Shown piece by piece: positions 12,551 through 22,645 of a stretch of 64,000 nucleotides of DNA. The notes below the pieces were generated by a model that saw only the letters and a program-made list of their open reading frames with translations, was not told the DNA's origin and ran no database searches. This DNA is from Carposina sasakii (lineage: Eukaryota; Arthropoda; Insecta; Lepidoptera; Carposinidae): the NCBI GenBank assembly GCA_014607495.2, contig CP053161.1, positions 9,681,115 to 9,745,114 of the forward strand, given 5' to 3'. The position numbers and the translations under genes were made by a program. Every line of letters begins with the position of its first letter. Within the stretch, counting starts at the first letter, position 1.

Positions 12551-12663
12551 GGCCGCGCGGCCTAGCCGCAAATTAGTAACCGGCGCGCTATTGCGCGCCG
12601 AGCATTGCCCGGGCACAGGGGTTAACCCTCAGGCCCGTAGCCCGGAGCGCGCTTCGCGCGCTC
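12551..12663. repeat. Cluster of GC-rich palindromes in the LTR
   Basis: Five perfect dyads in 113 bp: GGCCGCGCGGCC (12551-12562), CGGCGCGC-TATT-GCGCGCCG (12581-12600), TGCCCGGGCA (12606-12615), GGGTTAACCC (12619-12628) and GAGCGCGC-TTC-GCGCGCTC (12645-12663). They would form stable RNA hairpins in the leader. Confidence 0.9.
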
Positions 12664-13219
12664 TCGATGACCCCGGCAGATGTTGTTCTGCTACGGACAC
12701 GGCACGATCGCTAGTGCTCTGAACTATCTAGATTACCAGGTACTTTTACTATGTTAGTTTGATATCCTATTATTTATGATTTTATGCCTTAAAATATAAT
12801 AATAATAATGCTAAATGGAAACTTAGTTTATATTGAGTTGTGATATTTGTAATAAATAATTTAAATAGATTTCTTCTCTTTTTCTTTTATCTCACAAATA
12901 GACTACGTTTTTCTGCATAAATGCACATAGACGCGCGTAGCAAGATTTTTTCACGAGAAATAATTAACATTATGTCAATGAAAAAACTAGCATAAACACT
13001 GGATACTATAAATTTCGCCCTATCAAGTAATAAAAAAAAATAGTTTAAAAAAATTTACATCTTTTCTCAGCATTTTTTTGGCATAAACTTACTTTATTTG
13101 ATGTATAGAGTACGTACCCTTAGTTAAGGGTGGCAACGAAAAAACAACCTGTATACTTAAGGATTTCATCAGTTATAGTTACCATCTCAGGGGTAGTACC
13201 TACCCGTATAAGTATCACG

Positions 13220-13600
13220 TTAGCCCTACATATATAGATTCCATCGACCAATTGCAGTAATGTCTCCCAACTCCTAACCGTTAAGGAGTTCTGTAGCTTG
13301 ACCATCAGCACAGCAGCATCAGGTGTTGATTCAAGTAACACGTTAGCCCTACATAACACTAAATAGTTTCCATCAACCAATTGGAATACTGTCTCCCAAC
13401 TCCTAACCGTGAAGGAGTTCTGTAGCTTCATCATCAGCACAGCAACATCAGATGTTGATTCAAGTAACACGTTAGCCCTACATACTACTAAATATTTTCC
13501 ATCGACCAATTGCAGTACTGTCTCCCAACTTCTAACCGTTAAGGAGTTCTATAGCTTCATCATCAGCACAGCAGCATTAGATGTTGACACCTCGAAGCAT
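13220..13600. repeat. 129-bp tandem repeat (minisatellite), about three units
   Basis: The CCAATTGCAGTA/CCAATTGGAATA word begins at 13248, 13377 and 13506, a period of exactly 129. Units share CTCCCAACTCCTAACCGT, CATCAGCACAGCA and ACACGTTAGCCCTACAT. On the minus strand the period keeps a frame open as 43-residue repeats (WETxxQLVDGxYLVxCRANV). The outermost unit has a CAG-to-TAG stop (13549-13551). Real coding is unproven. Confidence 0.9.
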
Positions 13601-15719
13601 ATACCTGAGTAAGACATGATAACGTAACAAAAGCACCATATGATCATACAATTATCGGTGGTTGCCCTAGATTTCTCCTGGATCTCATAATCAGACCCTG
13701 ACCTGGTGAAAATAGGACCACCTCAGAAGTGAATTCTATTCAAAAAAAAAATTAAATCCGTCTATAATTGACGGAAATATCGGTGAACATACATAAAAAT
13801 AAAAATAAATATTATACATACAGACGAATTGAGAACCTCCTCCTTTTTTTGAAGTCGGTTAAAATACTGTGACGTTTTAACTAACAGTAAGCTTTATTAC
13901 TGATCTGGCAACGGGCCTTTAGATTAGCAAAGTGTCTAGTGAAAGAAAATGTACAAAAGTCGATTAACCAAAACATAATTATGTATATTATGTTGTGTTG
14001 ACCATATATAATTTTAATTACTTGAAAAATGTATGTATCTATGTTATTACAAAAGGTAAACAAATGTGTAGATAAAGCAATGGAATAACGTAATATATCT
14101 TTTAGACATATTTGTTTTGGCGGAAAATAACAGACAAAACGATAAGTATTATTTAATTTTATTGAATCAGATACCAATTAGCGGAAAAATAAATAGTAAG
14201 TGCAATGTTCAAAGGATAATCCGATTGATATAAACAAATCAACAATAATAAATTAAAACAAAGGCGGATTTCACCATTATTTAACTTATACTTAGATTGA
14301 CAATCTCGAATCCATTATACCCTAAATAAACCCCATAAGAAGGAATAAAGTACAAAGTTTAGGACATTACTTTCCAAAATACAAGTTAATTCTAAAAATT
14401 GTGAGAATATTTGCACATTTTCTTTTTTAGTTTAGTAATTTCATTTAGTAGCATAACATAAATTAATATTTATATTGTTGAGTTTATTAGTCTTTCAGAA
14501 CACTTTATCAGCTAGTCACAACACTGCCGCCTGATTTAGATAGTTGTTATTAATGACATACTCGTACACGTGACAAAGCCATTCTGTGGGGTAAGCAAGA
14601 ACCTTTATACGCGGCGTAACGCTAGCGACTCGCTAACAAAATCTACGAGTATATGATTTGACAGTTTGACGCTAGCTAAATGCTATGAAAATAGCCCACC
14701 GAATCGCTTCTTTGTCAGATAAATGTATCCTAATTTTAGGATTTGATTAATATGATTTCCGTACCTTTTTTTGTCATATAAAAATGTTCTACGTTTAGGT
14801 TTGAGCTCAATATGATTTCAATATTATTCAAAGGCATTGCTGAAGATTCGGCGAATGTTCTTTAGCCGGGCTATCTCTAGGATCTAACCCTTTTAGGAAT
14901 GTACTTACGAACACGCGTCCCCACTGTAACTTCGGTTTCCCAAGATGGCGGTGCTGTTATGACAGTTATAATTTCAACGGTGGATGATTGACGGTCCATC
15001 TCATAACTGTAGCAATTACGAATATAATTCACAAATATTTGAATTCTTCATGCAATATGAAGCTCTATCTCTCAGTCTCCGCTACTCAGAGTAGATAGGA
15101 CTAGACTAAACTGCCAATAATAAGTTATGAATGTGCAAAGATCCTCGTACAGTCCATACAATGAATATCTACTCTAACAATAGACCTCGAATAATAGACC
15201 TTTATCGTTACAATGAATACCTAGACCTACCTATTAAGAGGTACCCTGTTCATACTCGTAGATATATTTAGATCACGATATAAATACTGAAATTTCAGGA
15301 CTCTACACGAACAAGGGGCAGGATAAACGATTACAAAATGCTTACTTCAGCTTTTGTAACATTTTACAAAAGAATTATAACTTGGGGCACGGGTAGTACC
15401 CAACCAAGTCACCAGGGAAGCGGGTATGGCCGCACAATCCTTTTCTCGAAGCGATGAAAATTTTTCTTATTAAAGACCTTAAAAGTCATACGGAGAGAAC
15501 AATCAGGTTCAGACAAATTCAGTTAGATTCACTACGTTTGCGTACTACTGCTACTGTCCAACCAAGCCAGACTTTCCCAAAAGCTCATTTTACTCATATA
15601 CTTATAGTATCTAATAATTAAATTAGATTTAATATTAATTAAAATAAGTAGGTACCTTAGTAGTTGGGAGTACTTTCTATGTTCATAGTAGCACAGGTGA
15701 ATTGGCTTTTTATGTGAAT
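13601..15719. other. No recognised gene
   Basis: Only a reversed GAGGAGGTTCTCAATTCGTC fragment with GAAGTCGGTT near 13820-13860 is recognisable. The rest is AT-rich with short, unsupported frames. Confidence 0.55.
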
Positions 15720-16090
15720 TTTATCCTTTAAACTACGGATTTTGATGCGGTTTTTTTAAATAGATGGGGTGATTCAAGAGGAAGGTTGTATATACAGCAT
15801 GTAACAGAAAGGGTATGTTAAGCGAAAAGCCATGTAAATAGCCCACTATAGAGAACCTATTTCCAAAATTTGAGACTCGAAATCACATTTTTATTTTTCA
15901 AGATTGTATGAAAATTCCAGAGATATTTGAAAATTCTCCATACTATCGGGAAAAGGTCTCAAATTTTGTGAATAGGTTCTCTACAGTGGGCTATTTATAT
16001 AGCTTTTCGCTTAACATACCCTTTTTGTTACACCCTGTATATTATCAGCACTGTACCGGTGTGAAGCCGGGGCGGGTCGCTAGTTACTTA
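15720..16090 (-). mobile_element. LINE 3' tail split by a MITE
   Basis: GATTTTGATGCGGTTTTTTT and GGTGATTCAAGAGGAAGG (15735-15787) continue after the MITE as CCGGTGTGAAGCCGGGGCGG (16055-16075). Related uninterrupted copies are at 30045 and 39435. Confidence 0.7.
15793..16039. mobile_element. MITE family A, copy A1
   Basis: 247-bp near-palindrome. The first ~70 bases (TACAGCATGTAACAGAAAGG, then GTATGTTAAGCGAAAAGC) are mirrored at the right end (GCTTTTCGCTTAACATACCC, TTACACCCTGTA). TA flanks both sides. Confidence 0.9.
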
Positions 16091-16539
16091 ATATTACTGA
16101 AATAATACTCTAACTATAGTACTCGTAGCTTTTCCTCTTCTGACCAAAGACCCTACTTATTCTTCGGTATAAATTGCATTAAAAACAAAAACCAATTATT
16201 ACGGTTTAATCACGTGTATTTTCGACGCAAAATTCCACTTGATATCACCAAATAATGAGGTAAGTCAAATGAAAAACTGTTTATTGCGAGGGCGACGTTA
16301 CTAACACCCTGTATAAGAATAGTTACTTCGAAACCTTTGTTTATTCTTGCTACGATGTAACGTAATACAAATTACTTATTAGTTTTCCAAGAAGTAATTC
16401 TATGTCCTGAAATAGATTATTTTTTAACTCAGTGTTTCTAGCTTATTTTCTGAAAATTACCTAACTAAAAGCTTTATAGTTTCCTTTCTTTAAATGTATA
16501 ATACCTTTGTGTAGAGTATCAATAAGAAATTGAAAAAAA

Positions 16540-16620
16540 AAATTACTCGAGTGAGATTGGAACTCACGACCTCTTGCATTCCGTGCATCGCTCTAACCAA
16601 CTGAGCTATCGGGTCACTTA
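16540..16620 (-). mobile_element. tRNA-like SINE head
   Basis: On the minus strand GATAGCTCAGTTGGTTAGAG (box A) and GTGAGTTCCAATCTCAC (box B arm) are followed by GAGTAATTTTTTTTT. Similar to 30985 and 17404. The acceptor and anticodon stems do not close properly, so it is not called a functional tRNA. Confidence 0.6.
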
Positions 16621-16700
16621 ACTCGGATGACAAATTTTACCATGTCTTTTAAATTACTTTTTTGGCAACGTTATTTTTTTATCCCGATAGCTATACACTA

Positions 16701-16963
16701 TACAGGGTGTAACAGAAAGGGTATGTTAAGCGAAAAGCTATGTAAATAGCCCCCTATAGAGATCCTATTTACAAAATTTGAGACTCGAAATCACATTTTT
16801 ATTTTTCAAGATTGTATGGACATTGCTGAGTTGTTTCGAAGTTCTTCATACTATCTGGAAAAATAAAAATGAGAATTTGAGTCTGAAATTTTGGAAATAG
16901 GTTCTCTATAGTGGGCAATTACATAGCTTTTCGCTTAACATACCCCTTTTGTTACATCCTGTA
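16701..16963. mobile_element. MITE family A, copy A2
   Basis: 263 bp, with ends TACAGGGTGTAACAGAAAGG and CCCTTTTGTTACATCCTGTA, TA on both sides, and the same palindromic arms as copy A1 740 bp away. Confidence 0.9.
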
Positions 16964-17111
16964 TAGTCAAATCTCGGTAAACAAAGCTGAATCCCTCAGC
17001 ACAATGTTTAATGATGAAACGATATCCATACCATATCCTAGCGGATTATATTATGGAGAAGTAGAAGTATCTTATAAATTTATTAAGATATTATATACTA
17101 TATATATTAAC

Positions 17112-17395
17112 TAGTGGACGCCCGTGACTCCGTCCGCGTGGACTACAGAAAAAACAAAATATCTAAATTACCGGGGATAAAAACATTTTCCCGGGATAAA
17201 AAGTAGCCTATATGTTAAGTGGGACCTATCACAATATATTCCTGAAAACTGCATCGAAATCCGTTCAGCCGTTCCTGAGATTAGCGTGCACAAACGCACA
17301 GACAAACCGACAAACCGACAAAAATTCAAAAATCATTGTTCCATGTACAGACAGCGATCCGTTACATTTTTATTATATTATTATGTATAGAAGAA
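17112..17395 (+). mobile_element. RTE-type LINE 3' end (CGTCCGCGTGGACTACAG family)
   Basis: Starts ACTAGTGGACGCCCGTGACT and has CCCGGGATAAAAAGTAGCCT, a GACAAACCGACAAA stretch, and the end CCGTTACATTTTTATTATAT. Plus copies at 28903 and 62243, minus copy at 55555. Heavily 5'-truncated. Confidence 0.8.
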
Positions 17396-17403
17396 GATAG
17401 ATA

Positions 17404-17465
17404 AGAAAATGAAAAAAAAAACAGCCGAGTGATATTTGAACTCACGACCTCTCGTCTTATATCTT
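17404..17465 (-). mobile_element. Truncated tRNA-like SINE
   Basis: GCCGAGTGATATTTGAACTC and ACGACCTCTCGT, with a poly-A/T edge, match the box B half of the elements at 16540 and 30985. Confidence 0.45.
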
Positions 17466-17857
17466 AACACAAAAAAAAACGTATAATAACGTTTAGCAAT
17501 CCCTTAGGATTATCGAAAAGGAGAAAACTAAGTTAAATTTAAATGAAACCCAAGCTTATCTCATTCGCAGAACAACGAGACAAACACAAAATATTGCTTT
17601 TTCTCCAGAGGGATTTGATTTGATTAGTTAACTGAAATGAGGGATGGGCTCACACAAAAGTGAAATAGAGGGTTGTCATTGCCGACTCCGGCTAGGACGA
17701 CCTTATTTAATTAATGGCTAGTCTATAGATACGTATGTACCTAAATGGGTGGAAAAATATGGCTGAGACTGAAGTATGTCGTGCCAATTTTGCCATGTCT
17801 TATTAATCACTTGGAGAGGCTCAGAATGGGTAGATGGACCTATTAGGTTCTCGTCAG
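17466..17857. other. Nothing recognised
   Basis: AT-rich sequence with no repeat copy or coding signal found. Confidence 0.5.
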
Positions 17858-17960
17858 CCTAGTGCAGTCCACTGCTGGATATAGGCCTCCCCCAGAGTAC
17901 GCCACATGTCTCTGCCATCTAGTCACTGCCACCTATGCTCTCTCAAATTGTTCCAGCATT
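17858..17960 (-). mobile_element. RTE LINE 3' end fragment (TGCAGTCCACTGCTGGA family)
   Basis: CAGCCTAGTGCAGTCCACTG, then CTGGATATAGGCCTCCCCCA, is the reverse complement of the 3' end seen at 30665, 48482, 50115 and 53268. Confidence 0.7.
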
Positions 17961-18283
17961 CATCTGAGAAATTAAACTAGTCACAAAATTGTAGGTAGTT
18001 TTACACTTTTTAGTTAGGGGATGAAATTTCAAATCACAACAAAAAGTATATAAATGCCACAAGCTTGTTATTACGTACTGTTACAAAAATAGTCCCCATT
18101 TTCTTCAACAATTCATATCACGCATATTCCATTCATATAAATTATATTATTTTCTTGTTACTATAAAAGCTTGTCATTGCCGCGATTTATGCCGTCTCGT
18201 AAAATACGTAACATTCTCTTTAGGAGCAAAATTAACTTTACTTGATACGTCCCGTATCCTTATTCTGGAACCGTTCGTCATGA

Positions 18284-18628
18284 CAATTGAGCGGTGATAG
18301 CCCAGGGTTAAGACGTGCACCTTCTAAGCAGGAGGCGTAAGTTCGATCCCAGTGACGAGCATGTACCAATGAATTTATTTCATGTACAGATTTTAATGTT
18401 GTAAAATTATCACTTAGCTCGTGCCTCGGAAAGCACGTAAAACTGTTGGTTCTGCGCCTGATCTCTTTCCGGTTGTGTCAGCTTTCCGTCCCATCGGACT
18501 ATGAGAGTGAGGGAATAGAGAGTTCATCTGTGTTTGCACACACACTTGTGCACTATAATATCTCTTGTGTACCTGGCTAATCTCCGTAGAGATTGGTCGC
18601 CTTGGCCGAAATACGGTCGGGAGATCTT
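18284..18628 (+). mobile_element. tRNA-headed SINE, second type
   Basis: The head GATAGCCCAGGGTTAAGACG (box A) and GTAAGTTCGATCCCAGTGAC (box B) is followed by TTCCGTCCCATCGGACTATG and TGGTCGCCTTGGCCGAAATA. The TCCCATCGGACTATGAGAGT block recurs reversed at 31340, next to an RT fragment. Confidence 0.7.
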
Positions 18629-19890
18629 ATGGGAGAGGTGCCTAAAGCGGGCACGTTAAGGGAAAAAAAACTGCTTTAAAATTGAGTTATATTATTTCTT
18701 TTTTACAAAAAGTTCCATCACTTAATGCTTTTGAAGGACGCGTTGTTTATTTATTAAAAACTTGCCGGGGGGGGGGGGGGGGCTAAAGCGGGCATTCGTT
18801 TAGGGCAAAACGGGCATAATTTAAGTAAACTGAGCATCGGTAAATTTTATCCAAACAATTTAAATTCATTTGAAAAAAATACAGATATACTCTACCTCCA
18901 CTTTAAGAGGAACAAAGAAAACAAATAATCTCGATCAAATTTTGTATTTTAACATAATTCCTGAATAATTAGCAGAAATTAGAGCATAATAATAACGCAA
19001 CCGTCTGTCACCAGTCTGTATCTCAAGAATCGCGATAGCTAGACAGTTGAAATGTTCACAAATGATGTATTTCTATTGCCACTATAACAACTGATATATA
19101 TATATGTATATATGATATACTGAAAACAAAATAAAATAAATATTTTAGGGGAGCTCCCATACAACAAACGCGATTTCTAGCCCTTTTTTGCTCGATGTCA
19201 ATAATGGCAACAGGTAGGCACTTGAAATATTCACAAAATACTCACCTGTATTTTTACTATATTATATAATAAATAATAAAATAAAAATATAAAATAAATA
19301 ATGATGGGGGCTCCCATACAAAAAAAAACTTAAAAAACGTCGTTCTATGGATCCGAAATTTGGTTGCTACGATTTCATAGGTATCCCTAATTCTTGAACG
19401 TCTAGAAGTGCTTGTCGCATGGTTTGCAGTGTTCTTTTTGTAATTAATTTCCATTTAAAAAGAAAAATAAATATACCAATGTATATATAAATTTGATGCC
19501 CAGGTAAAGCGGGCATGTGTCTGCTTTGCCTTGCCTGATTTGCCTTTTTGGACACTTAAAATATAATGTTTGGATACTGTGGCATTAAGTTCTGCCGGTT
19601 TATAGCGAAATAACTATATAACTGATAAAACCTTTTGATTATAGCATTGCAAACGCTAAAAAAGTGAGACCACATGATACACACCTTACAATTTTTTTCA
19701 AAAACTCACTAAAAACATTTTTTAATTATAATTCATAGTTGCGTGCTAGCAGGTGACCGCGATGAATGACCCGAAGTGTGCGGGCCGCGGGGATTACAGT
19801 CACGTGTTTATAACGCGCTCTCTATAAAATTGATGATATTATTAAGAGTGCCCTCTTTAGGCACGGTGCCCGCTTTAGGCACATTTCCCC
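18629..19890. mobile_element. DNA element with AAAGCGGGCAC terminal inverted repeats
   Basis: The ends GGTGCCTAAAGCGGGCACG and (right, reversed) GTGCCTAAAGCGGGCACC face each other across ~1.26 kb. AAAGCGGGCA is repeated inside at about 18783 and 19505. Two CTCCCATACAA blocks (about 19153, 19310) mark an internal duplication. No transposase frame is seen, so it is non-autonomous. Confidence 0.65.
18767..18782. repeat. Run of 16 G
   Basis: Uninterrupted G tract on the plus strand in an otherwise AT-rich region. The length may be a sequencing or assembly estimate. Confidence 0.9.
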
Positions 19891-20070
19891 TACGTATGTA
19901 GGCACATATTTACCTATTATAGATATTGTCATTTGATCTATACAGAGTGTAAGTGACAGCCAGGCAAATACAGAAATGCTGAAGAAGTACCATCGTGTAA
20001 AGTTATACGACAGTGTTACTACATATGACAAATACGGTTAGTGTATTAAATGAAACATGAAACTCTTCCT

Positions 20071-20259
20071 AATTTTTGAACTTTAAAATTTCTCAAATCT
20101 AAGTAGGTAATTACGAGTATTGGTATATAGGTATTTTTCACCGTTGCTTGACCACTATAAAAACGACCTTGATTTTCTGAACTTAATGACGAGTAGATAT
20201 AGATAGATAATACACGTAATTACCTACTTAGATTTGAGAAATTTTAAAGTTCAAAAATT
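20071..20259. repeat. Perfect 45-bp inverted repeat
   Basis: The arms 20071-20115 and 20215-20259 are exact reverse complements (AATTTTTGAACTTTAAAATT start, GTAGGTAATTACG end) around a 99-bp spacer. Consistent with a young foldback MITE. Confidence 0.95.
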
Positions 20260-20529
20260 TGAGGTTATTCTTTCTTTGGTCCTCAACTCACTCTCAAGGA
20301 AAAATAGCTAGTGACTTTTTACGTGCACGTACACATATTAGGTGTTTCTTAGAAAAAAATCCATGAATAGGTATAATATAAGGAACATCCTATCGATAAG
20401 ACGAGAGCACTCGAAGCGTTGATAAAGCGGAAGCCTTTAAAAGAACAATGACACTCGATGAGATCAATGATAGGTACAGCTTTTTGATAATTATTTTTTA
20501 AAGATACATACATATGTACACGGATACAT

Positions 20530-20930
20530 ACATACATACATATAATCATGTCTTTATCCCCTACGGGGTAGACAGAGCACCAAGGGCCGATGGGACCACA
20601 TGGAGCCACTTCTGACCAATTTTGAGGGTATAGTTGAGATGTACAAGTTCGGTTAGTAGTGACAGGTGGTCAGCCCATCGCCTACAAAACACCAAGACCC
20701 TCTTGTCCCTCTACTGACTACTGATGTACATGGATGTATTTCTGAAATTGGGTAGCCAGAGATCACGATATCCTTACGCCACCGTCAACTACGTTTAGCT
20801 TAGCGGGGACAGGTGTTAATCAGTGACAAGTTGCTTGCTCATCCGAGGAAACACCCTTTAGTTCCTTAGTCTACTCTTACAGCGTGTATGGAAGTAGATG
20901 TAGCTGATGTATTCTAGTAGAATTAATAAA
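20530..20930 (+). repeat. Two adjacent interspersed repeats (TACATACATA... and GGGGACAG families)
   Basis: 20530-20705 has CCCTACGGGGTAGACAGAGC and GAGATGTACAAGTTCGG, matching 50330-50525. 20730-20925 has AGCGGGGACAGGTGTTAATC, AGTGACAAGTTGCT and GATGTAGCTGATGTATTCTA, matching 145, 51432 and 59143. Confidence 0.65.
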
Positions 20931-21926
20931 GAATAATAAAAATCTGTTTCTACACTTACATCAAATGTTTAATTTCAAATTTTCATTTTATCCACGGATG
21001 GAACAAATTCTGTCTTCCTTTTTTTAATAAACAGAAAGGGACATATACGTAATCCCCAGATTAAGGAGTTGGTGTAAATGGGGTCTAAAATATACAGATT
21101 AAATCTTAATTTAGTTAGCAGGTATTATATTGTGTTACGAAGATTTTTTGCTTTCAAAATAAATTATTATGACGCCAAACCTAAAAAATATTTTGATCTT
21201 TAATGTGTTTTAGTACGATTAATGTTGCATATTATTATTATACATATTTATTTACTAATCGATTGTATTGACGTCAATTTAATCGTATCGATCGCAATAA
21301 TTTTATTACTCCTAAAAGGGTCAAAAGTTTATCTTTTTCGATATAATATGACACAGAAAAATATTAATCAACTCGATTGGCTTATATTGAGTTCATAGTT
21401 TAACAATGACCTATTATAATCTATTGAATATACTGCAATAATGCAGTTCTTAACACGCTTTTACTAGCTTGAATATTTCATTAATCTCAGTATATGCCTT
21501 TAATAGGTATATATCTATGTAGATAATTATCAAATTGAACTGTGCAGACGAAGAAACCGTTTTAATATAAGTAATTGTATCATAATTTAAATCTATAATA
21601 ATATACAATATATGATGAAAACGGTGTAAGTACGGAAAAACTTGCATTAAGTTTACGAGACACTACATTTTATTCTTTGTGAAATATGTAATGATTAAAT
21701 AAATAAATAAAAAACAAACAAAATCGTAAAAAAAAAGTATATGAATCGTGTTTCTGCAACCACAGAAAGTGAGATAATATAGTGTAGAATTCGATTATTA
21801 AATATCACTTTCCTATATATTGTAATGGCTGAGAAAAATCGACTTAACTAACGCCAATTTTAACGATTCGTCATCTTAACACTACACGGACATATTTTGT
21901 CTAGCAGAAAATAAGTGACGTGACGT
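20931..21926. other. No recognised feature
   Basis: Very AT-rich; no frame or repeat could be assigned. Confidence 0.55.
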
Positions 21927-22232
21927 CAGGGGGTCTACTCTGAAGTGACGATAAACGAAGTATCGGCCGAATATCTAGGTGTTTCCTACTACGAACTACC
22001 TTCGATCGGGTCAGTCGCGCCGTTTTTTCATTCGGTCCGATCGAACTCTATTTGACAGGTATAAGGCTAGATAATAGAAAGCTTATAATATTTGTCAATG
22101 TGAATTATTCTCTACGGTTCCGAATAAGTTGTGAACATCCGATGCAATTTCGTAGTAGGGTCAAATGCTTCGATTCGGTCGGGCTTCAGTCGTCCGAAAG
22201 ATTCGAAAGCGGCATTTCAGAGTAGACCCCTG
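21927..22232. mobile_element. MITE with GGGGTCTACTCTGAA ends
   Basis: 306 bp. Left CAGGGGGTCTACTCTGAAGT and right (reversed) CAGGGGTCTACTCTGAAAT are inverted. Sub-terminal GACCCTACTACGAA and CCTACTACGAACTACC also mirror. The open frame starting at 22165 begins inside this end and is not taken as a gene. Confidence 0.75.
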
Positions 22233-22569
22233 GGCCCACCGAGACCTAGTTCTATCGTCCCGTGAGGTAGACTATACTTTAGCAGAAAATATTTCTCGTC
22301 AAATCGAACAGAAGAAAACATTTTTTACGCTTTGCTACGACTGTATCACAAAAATAATTTCTTACGCTGGAAATGTCTGGAATATTGTATTTTTGTTCCA
22401 CAAATCTTATATTAAATAAACATAACTCTTTACTAATATGTGAAACATAGAAAAATATTATTTAAATAATGTTTTCTTAATGTGTTTTTATTACTACACA
22501 TATTTAAAGTAGGTAGATCGAATGTAACGAAATAGAAATAGAAAAAAGATGATTAAATGGAATTAAAAT

Positions 22570-22645
22570 TTCAAGGGAATGCCCGAGTTCCTAATTCGAC
22601 TCTTAGAAGAAGAAGATGCTGCTGATGTATTCTATTGAAGGAATT
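22570..22645 (+). repeat. Short fragment of the GGGGATAG family
   Basis: ATGCCCGAGTTCC, TTCGACTCTTAG and GATGCTGCTGATGTATTCTA, in the order seen in longer copies. Confidence 0.4.

Larger units (their letters stand above)
12049..12896. mobile_element. Solo LTR of an LTR retrotransposon
   Basis: An 848-bp insert beginning TGTGGGAGAT and ending ATCTCACA (TG...CA termini), flanked by AATA at 12045-12048 and 12897-12900. The paralogous D copy at 46 kb keeps the uninterrupted site, which proves insertion. Inside are a CRE-like TGACGTCG (12108), a TATA box (12220), a GC-rich palindromic block, and AATAAATAAT near 12851. No second LTR or internal gag/pol is present. A 4-bp duplication fits Gypsy or BEL/Pao; the clade is not determined. 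Confidence 0.85.
11913..13153. mobile_element. MITE family D, copy D1, split by a solo LTR
   Basis: Ends TACAGGATCATTTTTAGTTG and (reverse-complemented) TACAGGTTGTTTTTTCGTTG form terminal inverted repeats, flanked by TA on both sides. Without the LTR it is ~389 bp and matches the uninterrupted copy at 46082-46459 on the opposite strand. Confidence 0.85.

Noticed and set aside
12516..12722. 68-codon frame with high GC content
   Set aside because: Lies in the solo LTR leader; the openness comes from the GC-rich palindromes lacking stops.
13120..13509. 129-codon minus-strand frame
   Set aside because: It is a product of a 129-bp tandem repeat and runs into MITE D1; not accepted as a gene without transcript evidence.
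16545..16617. Possible tRNA gene
   Set aside because: Boxes A and B are present but the acceptor and anticodon stems do not pair properly, and similar sequences recur at 17404 and 30985.
22165..22419. 84-codon plus-strand frame
   Set aside because: Its start lies in a MITE terminal repeat.
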